In this document: piece by piece, positions 33,471 to 41,734 of the stretch
How the letters are laid out: each line of letters starts with the position of its first letter
How positions within the stretch are numbered: position 1 is the stretch's first letter
Assembly (NCBI GenBank): GCA_946415315.1
Contig: CAMKRZ010000012.1
Coordinates: 1 to 64,000 of the forward strand
DNA length: 64,000 bases
Source: an uncultured Lachnoclostridium sp.
GTDB lineage: Bacteria; Bacillota; Clostridia; Lachnospirales; Lachnospiraceae
Direction of reading: 5' to 3'
Made by a program: the position numbers and the translations under genes
Notes under the pieces: model-generated
Seen by the model: the letters and a program-made list of their open reading frames with translations, nothing else
Told to the model about the DNA's origin: nothing
Database searches by the model: none

Positions 33471-34922
33471 TTATACCGTGCCGTGCTTCTTCGCCGGACG
33501 AAGCTCTTTCTTGGTGCAGAGCATCTCCAGTGCGTAAACAACCTGTACGCGCATATCATCCGCATTGATGATTGCATCTACATAGCCTCTCTTAGCGGCA
33601 TTCTCACAGCTGTTATACGTCTTCTTGTACTCCGCAGCCTTGGCCTTCAGCGCTGCGCCCTTGTCGGACTCTGCCGCGATCTCGTCAGCGTACACGATCT
33701 GTGCCGCGAGCTCGGCATCCATCGTACCGATCTCCGAACCTTCCACGGCAAACTCAAGATCAGCGCCGAGGGACTTCGAGTTCATGGTGATGTAAGCGCT
33801 GCCGTATGCCTTGCCGACGATCACGTTAACCTTCGGAACCGTTGCGTTGGCAAATGCATATGCAAGCTTTCCTGCCGCAATTGCAATTCCCTTCGTCTCA
33901 CCTGCTCCGTTCGCATAACCTGTCACGTTCGTGAACGTGACAACCGGAATACCGAACGCGTCACAGAATTTTACAAAGCTCTCAGCCTTATAGCAGCCTT
34001 TCGTGGTGAGCGTTGCATCGAAGGACGCTGCCTTCTTTCCATCCTCACCGAACTTCGCCGTGCGGTTTGCAACCACACCGACGGTAGCCCCGTTAAGTCT
34101 CACAAATCCGATCACCATCTCGGGAGCATACGCTGCCTTGATCTCCGTGAAAGCACCGTTGTCGGACAGGTCGCGGAGCGCAAGCGCAGGATCAGCGCTC
34201 TCGGTCTTGAAATCATTCATGGCGCGGTTGAGGTCATCCGTGCACTCATCCTGTGCATCATCCTCATTGTTGGAAGGCAATACCATGATCAGCTCACGAA
34301 CCTTCGCAAGCACATCCTCCTCGGACTCGCCGACAGCATCCACCATGCCGGACTCTGCCATGTAGTCTGCGGAAGCCGTATCGCATTTGCCCTCGTTGTT
34401 GCCTGCGATCGCATTCGGAGCGTTCACGAACAGTTTCGCATCCTTCTTCTCCATCACCGTAAAATCGCTCATTGCAGCGAGTACGGCAAGTCCGCCGCCG
34501 CAGTTGCCGAATACGGCCGTTATCTGCGGAACTACACCGGACGCCATCGTCTGCGCCTTGTAAAGCCGGCCGAAACCGGTAAGCGCGTCGGAAGCCTCCT
34601 GAAGGCGCATGCCTGCGCAATCGACAAGGCCGACTACCGGGGCCCCCGTCTTCATCGCAAGGCGATACAGGTTGGCGATCTTCTTTGCATGCATCTCACC
34701 AAGCGTGCCACCCAAAACTGCGGCATCCTGGCTGTACACATACACGAGACGGTCATCAATCACGCCGTAGCCGGTGATGACGCCGTCACCCGGAGCATCT
34801 GCCTGCTGCATATTGAAATCCGTGCTTCGCTTCGTCACAAGCGCACCGATCTCAACAAAACTGTTGTTGTCCAGCAGGGTCTCAATGCGTTCCCGTGCGG
34901 ACAGTTTCGCTGTACTACTCAT
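33471..34922 (-). CDS. Acyl-CoA carboxyltransferase subunit (MmdA/PccB type)
   Basis: A 483-residue crotonase-fold carboxyltransferase. It starts MSSTAKLSARERIETLLD; GDGVITGYGVIDDRLVYVY, LVDCAGMRLQEASDAL and FGNCGGGLAVLAAMSDF are in the N-half, and GKAYGSAYITMNSKSLGAD in the C-half. Methylmalonyl-CoA decarboxylase alpha and the 12S subunit of Propionibacterium transcarboxylase belong here. It is rather short (510-520 is common). As first gene it shares the biotin carrier with the OadA-like enzyme. The acyl-CoA used cannot be read from sequence. Start behind GGAGGG. Confidence 0.88.
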   Translation of the reverse strand: MSSTAKLSARERIETLLDNNSFVEIGALVTKRSTDFNMQQADAPGDGVITGYGVIDDRLVYVYSQDAAVLGGTLGEMHAKKIANLYRLAMKTGAPVVGLVDCAGMRLQEASDALTGFGRLYKAQTMASGVVPQITAVFGNCGGGLAVLAAMSDFTVMEKKDAKLFVNAPNAIAGNNEGKCDTASADYMAESGMVDAVGESEEDVLAKVRELIMVLPSNNEDDAQDECTDDLNRAMNDFKTESADPALALRDLSDNGAFTEIKAAYAPEMVIGFVRLNGATVGVVANRTAKFGEDGKKAASFDATLTTKGCYKAESFVKFCDAFGIPVVTFTNVTGYANGAGETKGIAIAAGKLAYAFANATVPKVNVIVGKAYGSAYITMNSKSLGADLEFAVEGSEIGTMDAELAAQIVYADEIAAESDKGAALKAKAAEYKKTYNSCENAAKRGYVDAIINADDMRVQVVYALEMLCTKKELRPAKKHGTV

Positions 34923-35063
34923 GTTCAGCCCTCCGTTGATATAATCATAACTGCGCATCGCAACCGCTCGGAAAATGCCCTGAAAACAACTTGTCAGGCC
35001 TTCTTTCCGATGCGATACACAGGTATCTTTGGTATGGCGATAAACCAAAATCCACCGAATAGC

Positions 35064-35092
35064 ATTATAGCGAAAACACTGCCAAAAAGCAA
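35064..35092 (-). promoter_or_regulatory. Promoter of the decarboxylase operon
   Basis: Minus strand TTGCTT, 17 bases, TATAAT. It starts directly behind the recX terminator. The leader of about 135 bases contains a GGAAAATG octamer (34970-34977) but no riboswitch that I recognise. Confidence 0.65.
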
Positions 35093-35094
35093 CT

Positions 35095-35130
35095 AAAAAA
35101 ATGCCCGTTTCGACCTTTTTGTCGAAACGG
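35095..35130 (-). terminator. Terminator of the recA-recX operon
   Basis: CCGTTTCGAC/GTCGAAACGG, a perfect 10-base stem with a 6-base loop, followed on the minus strand by GGGCATTTTTTTAG: seven T after a 4-base offset. Confidence 0.85.
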
Positions 35131-35216
35131 ACAGAATGGTGTTCACATTGTGTCGGAATCCTGTCAAAATCGCTGTTGCGGCAGCGTACCGAAGGCAAAC
35201 TACACGCAACAGAAAC

Positions 35217-35879
35217 CTATTCGAGTTCATCCACTGGACCTTCCGTTGAGTATTCGGAAAGCACGCATCGGATCGCATCGTAGGAGAATCCCTTGCGGAT
35301 CAGACCTGCATAGACTTTCCTGCGCTGCTCCGCCGTCATCACGGTCCCATGCACTCTTCCGGTCACATACCGTCTGACAGCAAGGATCTCCGGTGATTCC
35401 GCATCCTCCTCCGCATTCGTATCGTTGCTGTCTTTCACAAACAGTTCGTAGGCTGATGCGAGGGTATCGGGTTCCACCCCCCGCGACAAAAGGACCTGCT
35501 GCATCTCCCGATAACTCTTCGATTTCGCATGCGCACGAAAATAATTGACCGCATACCGCTGCTCATCGATATACCGGAACGATGTCACATACGCAATGAT
35601 CTCCCACGTCTGCTCCTCAGTATAGTCCCCGGCGATCAGCTTATCGTGCAGTTCCTTCGTCGTTCGATCCTGGAGCTGCAGCAGCTCCAGTGCCTTACGC
35701 TTGCCGCGCGGCAGGATCGTCTCCTGTACAATCTTCTGCCACGCTGCCTCAGTAATCTCCGAACCGGCTTCAAGCCGATATGCGGAGACATCTCGGTTAT
35801 CCAGAAAACCTGCCGAAGCGCCGTCCAGCCATACGACAGTCTGACGCTTTCCCTTCGGTATCAGATCGGTTATCAACAT
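35217..35879 (-). CDS. recX: Regulatory protein RecX
   Basis: A 220-residue RecX-family protein. The three-helix RecX repeats are seen as TTKELHDKLIAGDY, YIDEQRYAVNYFRAHAKSKS and VLLSRGVEPDTLASAYEL, with a final IRKGFSYDAIRCVLSEY. It inhibits or modulates RecA filaments. It follows recA by 87 bases on one transcript. The ribosome site (AAAGGG) is weak, so it may be made at lower level than RecA. Confidence 0.88.
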   Translation of the reverse strand: MLITDLIPKGKRQTVVWLDGASAGFLDNRDVSAYRLEAGSEITEAAWQKIVQETILPRGKRKALELLQLQDRTTKELHDKLIAGDYTEEQTWEIIAYVTSFRYIDEQRYAVNYFRAHAKSKSYREMQQVLLSRGVEPDTLASAYELFVKDSNDTNAEEDAESPEILAVRRYVTGRVHGTVMTAEQRRKVYAGLIRKGFSYDAIRCVLSEYSTEGPVDELE

Positions 35880-35966
35880 GGTACGAACCCTTTACTATCC
35901 CAAACAGGATTGTCCTTCGAAAGAACGATCAGCCCGGATATCAGCGGGATCCGCATATCCTTCCGA

Positions 35967-36989
35967 TCACTCCTCTTCCTCATCCGCGCTCTTCATCTTC
36001 GCAAGATACTTGTCACGCACCTTCGCTTCGATCTCCTGCATCACATCCGGATGCTCGCGAAGATAGAGCTTGGCATTCTCACGGCCCTGACCGATCTTCT
36101 CCCCGAGATATGCAAACCATGCACCGCTCTTGGCGACCACATCGCTGGAGCATGCAAGATCGAGGATATCGCCTTCCTTGGAGATGCCTTCGCCGAACAT
36201 AATGTCGAACTCCGCCTCCTTGAACGGCGGCGACACCTTGTTCTTCACAACCTTCACGCGGGTACGGTTGCCGATCGCCTCGCCGCCGGACTTGATCGTC
36301 TCAATGCGACGAACATCCAGACGCACGGAGGAATAGAACTTTAACGCACGGCCGCCGGTGGTTGTCTCGGGGTTTCCGAACATCACGCCGACCTTCTCAC
36401 GAAGCTGGTTGATAAAGATCACGATACAGTTGGTCTTGCTGATCACGGACGTCAGCTTACGAAGCGCCTGTGACATCAGACGAGCCTGCAGACCGACATG
36501 GGAATCGCCCATCTCACCCTCGATCTCCGCCTTCGGAACCAGAGCTGCAACGGAGTCCACGATCACGATATCCACGGCTCCGGAACGAACGAGCGTCTCG
36601 GTGATCTCAAGCGCCTGCTCACCGTCATCGGGCTGGGAAATGTAAAGGTTGTCCACATCCACGCCGATCGCCGCCGCATAGTTCGGATCCAGCGCATGTT
36701 CCGCATCGATGAAACCGGCGATACCGCCGCGCTTCTGTACTTCGGCGACCGCATGAAGAGCGACCGTCGTCTTACCACTTGACTCCGGACCGTAGATCTC
36801 AATCACGCGTCCCTTCGGGAATCCGCCGATGCCGAGCGCGATATCCAGGCTCAGCGATCCCGTAGGTACCGCCTCGATGCTCATCGCCGCGCTGGGCTCT
36901 CCGAGCTTCATGATCGCTCCCTTACCGTAACTCTTCTCCAACTTGGAGATTGCCGCCTCCAATGCTTTCAACTTCTCTTCCGTTGCCAT
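35967..36989 (-). CDS. recA: Recombinase RecA
   Basis: A 340-residue RecA with Walker [20 protein letters not shown], the [15 protein letters not shown] region and the acidic C-terminal tail ending SADEEEE. It binds single-stranded DNA, exchanges strands and stimulates LexA self-cleavage. Start at [11 protein letters not shown] behind GGAAAGGCGG. Transcription is under SOS control, judged by the LexA site just upstream. Confidence 0.98.
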   Translation of the reverse strand: MATEEKLKALEAAISKLEKSYGKGAIMKLGEPSAAMSIEAVPTGSLSLDIALGIGGFPKGRVIEIYGPESSGKTTVALHAVAEVQKRGGIAGFIDAEHALDPNYAAAIGVDVDNLYISQPDDGEQALEITETLVRSGAVDIVIVDSVAALVPKAEIEGEMGDSHVGLQARLMSQALRKLTSVISKTNCIVIFINQLREKVGVMFGNPETTTGGRALKFYSSVRLDVRRIETIKSGGEAIGNRTRVKVVKNKVSPPFKEAEFDIMFGEGISKEGDILDLACSSDVVAKSGAWFAYLGEKIGQGRENAKLYLREHPDVMQEIEAKVRDKYLAKMKSADEEEE

Positions 36990-37007
36990 CCCGATAACCG
37001 CCTTTCC

Positions 37008-37019
37008 GAACATATGTTC
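37008..37019 (-). promoter_or_regulatory. LexA (SOS) box of recA
   Basis: GAACATATGTTC, a perfect dyad with the Gram-positive consensus GAAC-N4-GTTC, about 10 bases downstream of the -10 box and 19 bases before the recA start codon. Confidence 0.9.
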
Positions 37020-37028
37020 TGTTTGTAT

Positions 37029-37055
37029 ATTATACTGTTTTCCCGTAGTTGTCAA
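37029..37055 (-). promoter_or_regulatory. recA promoter
   Basis: Minus strand TTGACA, then TATAAT after only 15 bases; both boxes are perfect but the spacing is short. The stretch from here to 37314 carries no gene that I can support. Confidence 0.65.
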
Positions 37056-37314
37056 CTGAAAAATCACAGAAAATCGCAAAAACTTTCCGCGGTTTCTCCA
37101 GTCGGCATCCCGGCGTATTTTCTCTCTCCGCTGACATTCATCATAGCGGAAACCGCCTGAAAAATCCATTCGCATACCGAACAAAGAACCGGCCTGTTTT
37201 TCTGCGAAAACGGTCGGGAACATGCTCGCGTCCCTCCCGCCATCACCATAATGCCATATTGGAAGTACGTTTTTTGGTACTTTTGCAAAAAATTCCCTGC
37301 GTTTTGCAAAATAT

Positions 37315-37347
37315 CGCGCAGCCGTCGGAATTTCCGGCGGCTGCGCG
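37315..37347 (-). terminator. Terminator of the tandem solute-binding protein gene
   Basis: CGCGCAGCCG(C/T)CGGAA pairs with its complement across a tiny loop, giving about 15 base pairs; the minus-strand tail is ATATTTTGC. A GGAAAATG octamer (37348-37355) directly precedes the stem. Confidence 0.75.
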
Positions 37348-37383
37348 CATTTTCCAAGCAGTAATCTGATTTCTGCGTCTGTC

Positions 37384-40137
37384 TTACTTCAGATACATAT
37401 TGTTGAAATCGTCGACCATCGACTGAATCGAACCATTGGCTGCCTTCAGACGTTCTGCCGGTTTCATGTCCGCACCATCCAGCAGGTAGAGCAGATCCGT
37501 CTGGATCGGTCCCGTATCGTTATTCCATAGCCCGGGAACCGCGAGGCTGAGATTCGGCGTTGCGATCCCGCCGTGGAGCATCATGTTGAGCGTCTCATCG
37601 ACTGCCCGCTTTTCCAATATTGACTCATACGGAAGTTTCCATGCCCCGGGATCCTCCTCCAATTCGGGAGGTACATTGGTATAAATGTTATACGCAAATG
37701 CGATGTCGTTCAGGCGTTCCTGTGTCTTCTCACAATTCGGGATCACGTAGATGATCTCCTTGGATACCGACACATAGTCATCCGCGTTCGGTCCCTTCGG
37801 GAAACATGCAAAGCCGAAATCGAATATCTGCCGGACGATTTCGTCATCACCGGCCTCAAACATATAATTTGAATAATACTCCTCGGCAATCATTATGACT
37901 GCTTTCTGATCATGGAAATCGTTCCAGTAATAATCCCAGTTGTCATCACTGCCGCGTCTGCGCGCCAGCCCGTCCTCATAGAACGAGTACGCCCAGTTGC
38001 AATCCGCGATGATATCCTCGCTTGTAGTATTATTTACGTATCTTCCGTCGGCATCCTTACCGACAAACTGATGACCGTTCGAGAGAACCGCCGCCTCGAA
38101 GAAAACGGACTGGTAAGGGGCAAGTCCGTATATATCCGTGGTACCGTCCGCGTCGAGATCTCTGGTGCAAGCCTGTACAAATTCCCGGAATGCATCCCAG
38201 GTCCATTCTCCGCTTGCCTGCAGATCGTAAATGCGGTCAACCTCACTCTTGCCCAGAATCTGCTCAACAAGATTCTTGTTCCAGAAGATACCCATGCCCG
38301 GCTCATCTTCGGTCGTAAAGCCGTATATTGCGGTTCCGACCGTCATACTTTGACGGATCTGCTGATTCCATTTGCCGTCCGAAAAATCAAACTCCGGAAG
38401 TTTCGAAACATCTGCAATCAGCGTTTTTTCCCCATCATACAGAAAGTTGCCGAAAAAACGATAATCGACTGCCATGATCTCCGCGAGAGGCTCATTGGTC
38501 AGAATGGACAATGCATAGCTATCCATCTGATCTGCCCATCCGCATACTGTACGACGCGCAATCGTAAAATGATGCCGTTCCATCATCTCGGTGAGATAAT
38601 CCGCCCGAACGTTCTCCTCGTAGGTGGAAGGCGGCAGATCCACATCCCCGCTCCACCAGTCGCCGATGATGATCTCCATGTCGTGAAGATCTCTCGACGG
38701 GTCATACTCGGCACTTCCGCCGGAATCTTTCATCGGATCAAACACGACTAGCGTTCCGTCAGGGATATCCTGACCACTCATATCCCGAACAAACGTTATT
38801 CCGTCAAACTCCGCTTCATTCAGCATCTTCACGCATTCCTGACGGAAACGTTCCGCCTCTGCGCTTCCCATCGCCGCATCCGCGTACGGAATGATGTATT
38901 TCGCATTATTTGCAAGACCGGTTATCGACCGTAACAACAGATCGACCTCCGGATCTTCGTAGTCCACCTTCCATGCGGGGATATTGTTCTCGCTCAGGTA
39001 ATCATATTTGCTGACCAGTTTCGCGAACTCGTACGCAAACTGCGCTGCGACATCGGGATGCGCGGACTCAGCGGAAACCACCAGAATATTCTCGGTTTCA
39101 CCGATCAGTTGTCCGGATGCGGACTTCTGCTTGTTCAGCACCGGGAACTCCGATGCTTTAACGCTTCCGATCGCCGCATGCTCCCCGGCATTTTTCGACG
39201 AATCCAGGAAAAATGCCGCTTTTCCCTGAAGGAACTGCTCTTTCGCCGCGCTGTAGGTGTTCGTGAGGTACTCTCCGCCGAAATATCCGTTTGCCATCAG
39301 GTACCGGAATGCGTTCACGGCGCCGGCCACCTCTCCGTTCTTCCAACCCGCAGTTCCGTTGCAGATTGCGCTCAGTGTCCGGCCTCCGCAGGTTTTTTCG
39401 ATCATGGATTCCAGGAAAGCCGCAACATACTCCGCGTCATCCCCGCAGAAAGCGAACGGTGTGATCCCTTTTGCATGCAGCGCCGCGCAGCACTCGATCA
39501 GATCGAGGTAAGTGGACGGCACTTTGTCATATCCCGCCTCGCTGAGCAGATCCGTGTTGACATACATGCAGTACAGCTCCACCGTGCACGGGATGCCGTA
39601 AAGGCTGCCGTTAACCGTCACGGCGTCACATGCCTTCCGGGGCAGGCTGTCGGAAAAAGCTTTGTACGCCTCGTCGAGGCAATACAGTCTTCCTCTCCCT
39701 GCGCTGTCGACGAATTCCTCCCCGATCTGAGCAAGGAAAATGTCCGGAAGTTCTCCTGTATCTTTCGCATACTCCAGTTTTTGCCGATACTCCTCGGAAT
39801 CAAGTGCGTACCATGAGAACTCGATCTCCGGATGCTTTTGAACCATATCGATCGCTGCCGCTTCAAACGCATACCTTCTCGCATCGTCTTCCGTGACGTC
39901 ACACCACAGTTCCAGCGAAATGCTCACCGGTTCCGTGGGCGTGGGCGTGGACGTTGGCGTAAGTGTCACCGTAGCCGACGGTTCGGCCTGTTTCTCAGTC
40001 GGATCCGCCGTCACGGCAGGCGCCTTGACCGCTTTCTCGGTCGGTGTCACCACGGTCTCCTCCTTGCCGCCTTTTTCACAGGCACATATCGCCAGTGATA
40101 AGACAGCCAGCAGAAGCAACAACAAACTCTTTTTCAT
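37384..40137 (-). CDS. Lipoprotein with two fused extracellular solute-binding domains
   Basis: A 917-residue lipoprotein. The signal peptide ([20 protein letters not shown]) ends in a lipobox with Cys 20, followed by a Thr/Pro linker to about residue 70. Residues about 75-450 are one extracellular family 1 solute-binding protein ([48 protein letters not shown]). Residues about 485-917 are a second one ([44 protein letters not shown]). Single-domain members are 400-550 residues and bind sugars for ABC importers. No permease or ATPase gene is adjacent. The fusion is uninterrupted, with no frameshift. Start behind GGGGGAT. Confidence 0.85.
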   Translation of the reverse strand: MKKSLLLLLLAVLSLAICACEKGGKEETVVTPTEKAVKAPAVTADPTEKQAEPSATVTLTPTSTPTPTEPVSISLELWCDVTEDDARRYAFEAAAIDMVQKHPEIEFSWYALDSEEYRQKLEYAKDTGELPDIFLAQIGEEFVDSAGRGRLYCLDEAYKAFSDSLPRKACDAVTVNGSLYGIPCTVELYCMYVNTDLLSEAGYDKVPSTYLDLIECCAALHAKGITPFAFCGDDAEYVAAFLESMIEKTCGGRTLSAICNGTAGWKNGEVAGAVNAFRYLMANGYFGGEYLTNTYSAAKEQFLQGKAAFFLDSSKNAGEHAAIGSVKASEFPVLNKQKSASGQLIGETENILVVSAESAHPDVAAQFAYEFAKLVSKYDYLSENNIPAWKVDYEDPEVDLLLRSITGLANNAKYIIPYADAAMGSAEAERFRQECVKMLNEAEFDGITFVRDMSGQDIPDGTLVVFDPMKDSGGSAEYDPSRDLHDMEIIIGDWWSGDVDLPPSTYEENVRADYLTEMMERHHFTIARRTVCGWADQMDSYALSILTNEPLAEIMAVDYRFFGNFLYDGEKTLIADVSKLPEFDFSDGKWNQQIRQSMTVGTAIYGFTTEDEPGMGIFWNKNLVEQILGKSEVDRIYDLQASGEWTWDAFREFVQACTRDLDADGTTDIYGLAPYQSVFFEAAVLSNGHQFVGKDADGRYVNNTTSEDIIADCNWAYSFYEDGLARRRGSDDNWDYYWNDFHDQKAVIMIAEEYYSNYMFEAGDDEIVRQIFDFGFACFPKGPNADDYVSVSKEIIYVIPNCEKTQERLNDIAFAYNIYTNVPPELEEDPGAWKLPYESILEKRAVDETLNMMLHGGIATPNLSLAVPGLWNNDTGPIQTDLLYLLDGADMKPAERLKAANGSIQSMVDDFNNMYLK

Positions 40138-40157
40138 TTTTGTATCCCCCATTTTCC

Positions 40158-40175
40158 GAACGTGATCTCACGTTC
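40158..40175 (-). promoter_or_regulatory. 18-bp palindrome, candidate operator of the solute-binding gene
   Basis: GAACGTGA-TC-TCACGTTC: 8-base arms with a 2-base centre and no T-run behind, so it is not a terminator. It starts just downstream of the predicted transcription start, a usual place for a LacI-type repressor. Confidence 0.5.
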
Positions 40176-40184
40176 TGTTTTCAG

Positions 40185-40214
40185 ATAAAAGCCCGGATCC
40201 CGCTCTCCTTTCAA
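40185..40214 (-). promoter_or_regulatory. Possible promoter of the solute-binding protein gene
   Basis: Minus strand TTGAAA, 18 bases, TTTTAT. It separates this gene from ftsY, which ends 37 bases upstream. Confidence 0.45.
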
Positions 40215-40250
40215 CGGGTTCCTTCCGGTTTCGTCGCACGGACTGCCGGA

Positions 40251-41588
40251 TCAGTCGATATTGTCCGGATCGGTTCCCCCGACCGGTTCAAACAGTGCCT
40301 CTGTAAACGCATACGGGTCGAACTTCTGCATGTCGTCGATCTTCTCCCCGACGCCGATGTATTTGACCGGAATGCCGAGTTCCTTCTGGATCGCGATGGC
40401 GATACCGCCCTTGGCCGTTCCGTCGAGTTTCGTGATAACGATGCCCGTGATGTCCGCGATCTCGTTGAATTCACGCGCCTGCACGAGCGCGTTCTGTCCG
40501 GTCGTTCCGTCCAACACGACAAATGTCTCGCGATGAGCGTTCGGATACTCGCGGTCGATCACACGGTTGATCTTGCCGAGCTCGTCCATCAGGTTTTTCT
40601 TGTTGTGAAGCCGGCCCGCCGTGTCCACGATCAGCACATCTGCCTTGCGGGCTTTCGCCGCCGTCACCGCATCGAACACGACCGCTGCCGGATCGGCACC
40701 TTCCTTCGCTGCGATGATCTCGCAGCCTGCGCGGTGCGACCACTCGATCAACTGCTCCGTCGCCGCCGCGCGAAACGTGTCCGCCGCAGCTAAGAGCACC
40801 CGTTTCCCGTCAGCCCGCAGCGAGCCGGCGATCTTGCCTGCTGTCGTCGTCTTGCCGACGCCGTTCACGCCGACCATCAGGATGACCGAAGGCTTGTCCT
40901 CGAACTCGTACGCATCCTCCGGCACCGCCATCTGCTCGCGGATCGTGTCCATCAGAAGCTGCCTGCACTCCGACGGCTCCTTGATATGCTGCTCCTTCAC
41001 CTTCGCGCGCAGGCTCTCCAGGATTCCCTGCGTCGTGGCGACACCGATGTCCGCCATGATCAGGATCTCCTCCAGTTCCTCGTAGAAATCCTCGTCGATC
41101 CTGCTGCCGCCGAACAGCGAGCGCAAGCCCTCCGCGAGGTTATTTCTCGTTTTGCTCATGCCCGCGAACAGACGCCGGAAGAATCCCTTCTTTTTGACCG
41201 GTTCCTCCTCCGTCTCTTCCTCTGCCGGCTCCACGCTCTCGCCGAGCGCAATGGATTCCGCCTCGTACTCCGTGCCCGTGAAGTCCGCCGCGTTCTCCGC
41301 GACTTCTTCCCCGTCGTTTCCGCCGGCATCATTCCCACAGATCTCCGCGATCACATCGCTGTCCGGGAGGTCACTGTCCTCCTCGGAAAATGCGTTGCCT
41401 CCCGCCGGGTATCCGGGCAGTTTTCCCTCCCCGAAAGCCGCTCCGTCTGCCGGGATCCCGTCTCCTTCGACGGCATCGATCTCGGCCTCAGGACTGCCTT
41501 CCGCAGTTCCTTCCTCAGCGGAGTCTGCTGCGGACAGTTCCTCCTGCAGTTCTTCCTCCGTCTTCTTTTTCTTCTTCCAGAAAAACAT
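40251..41588 (-). CDS. ftsY: Signal recognition particle receptor FtsY
   Basis: A 445-residue SRP GTPase. An acidic A domain (residues 10-135, many Glu/Asp/Ala) follows the basic start MFFWKKKKK. The N domain begins near FFRRLFAGMSKTRNN. The G domain has GVNGVGKTTTAGK, DTFRAAATEQL, VDTAGRLHNK and TKLDGTAKGG. It docks SRP-ribosome complexes at the membrane. Start ATG behind GGAGGAG. It is last in plsX-acpP-rnc-smc-ftsY, but 144 structured bases separate it from smc; ffh/ylxM do not follow. Confidence 0.96.
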   Translation of the reverse strand: MFFWKKKKKTEEELQEELSAADSAEEGTAEGSPEAEIDAVEGDGIPADGAAFGEGKLPGYPAGGNAFSEEDSDLPDSDVIAEICGNDAGGNDGEEVAENAADFTGTEYEAESIALGESVEPAEEETEEEPVKKKGFFRRLFAGMSKTRNNLAEGLRSLFGGSRIDEDFYEELEEILIMADIGVATTQGILESLRAKVKEQHIKEPSECRQLLMDTIREQMAVPEDAYEFEDKPSVILMVGVNGVGKTTTAGKIAGSLRADGKRVLLAAADTFRAAATEQLIEWSHRAGCEIIAAKEGADPAAVVFDAVTAAKARKADVLIVDTAGRLHNKKNLMDELGKINRVIDREYPNAHRETFVVLDGTTGQNALVQAREFNEIADITGIVITKLDGTAKGGIAIAIQKELGIPVKYIGVGEKIDDMQKFDPYAFTEALFEPVGGTDPDNID

Positions 41589-41613
41589 CGTTTTCTCCTC
41601 CGATATTTTTATC

Positions 41614-41633
41614 AAGAACGCCTTGGCGTTCTT
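41614..41633 (-). other. Perfect hairpin AAGAACGCC/GGCGTTCTT before ftsY
   Basis: A 9-base inverted repeat with a 2-base centre, nearest ftsY of three hairpins in the smc-ftsY gap. On the minus strand GATAAAAAT follows, so there is no T-run. Confidence 0.6.
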
Positions 41634-41640
41634 GCCGCGG

Positions 41641-41676
41641 CGCGTGCGGTGCATAGCACCTTCCTTGGCACGCGCC
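41641..41676 (-). other. Middle hairpin of the smc-ftsY gap
   Basis: GCGTGC pairs with GCACGC, extended by CGC/GCG ends, and encloses a smaller GGTGC-TAT-GCACC stem. Confidence 0.55.
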
Positions 41677-41690
41677 TGCGATCCTTCCAT

Positions 41691-41734
41691 AAGCTTTATC
41701 ACGGACGGGGTATTTCCCCGACGTGAGAAAGCTT
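41691..41734 (-). other. Long hairpin at the smc stop codon
   Basis: AAGCTTTATCACGGACGGGG pairs with CCCCGACGTGAGAAAGCTT with few mismatches around a TATTT loop. It begins inside the smc stop codon. No T-run follows on either strand, so a role in mRNA processing or stability is more likely than termination. Confidence 0.6.

Noticed and set aside
34923-35063. Riboswitch or leader peptide before the decarboxylase operon
   Set aside because: The leader is about 135 bases, but I find no known aptamer pattern and no terminator stem in it.
33483-35096. Plus-strand open frame opposite the acyl-CoA carboxyltransferase
   Set aside because: Antisense shadow. It runs into the recX terminator and has no promoter or ribosome site.
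37064-37357. Possible 97-residue gene between recA and the solute-binding protein gene
   Set aside because: It covers the recA promoter and a terminator stem and lacks a ribosome site.
41589-41702. Extended N-terminus for FtsY through the smc-ftsY gap
   Set aside because: The frame is open but covers three hairpins, and the ATG at 41588 has a strong GGAGGAG site.
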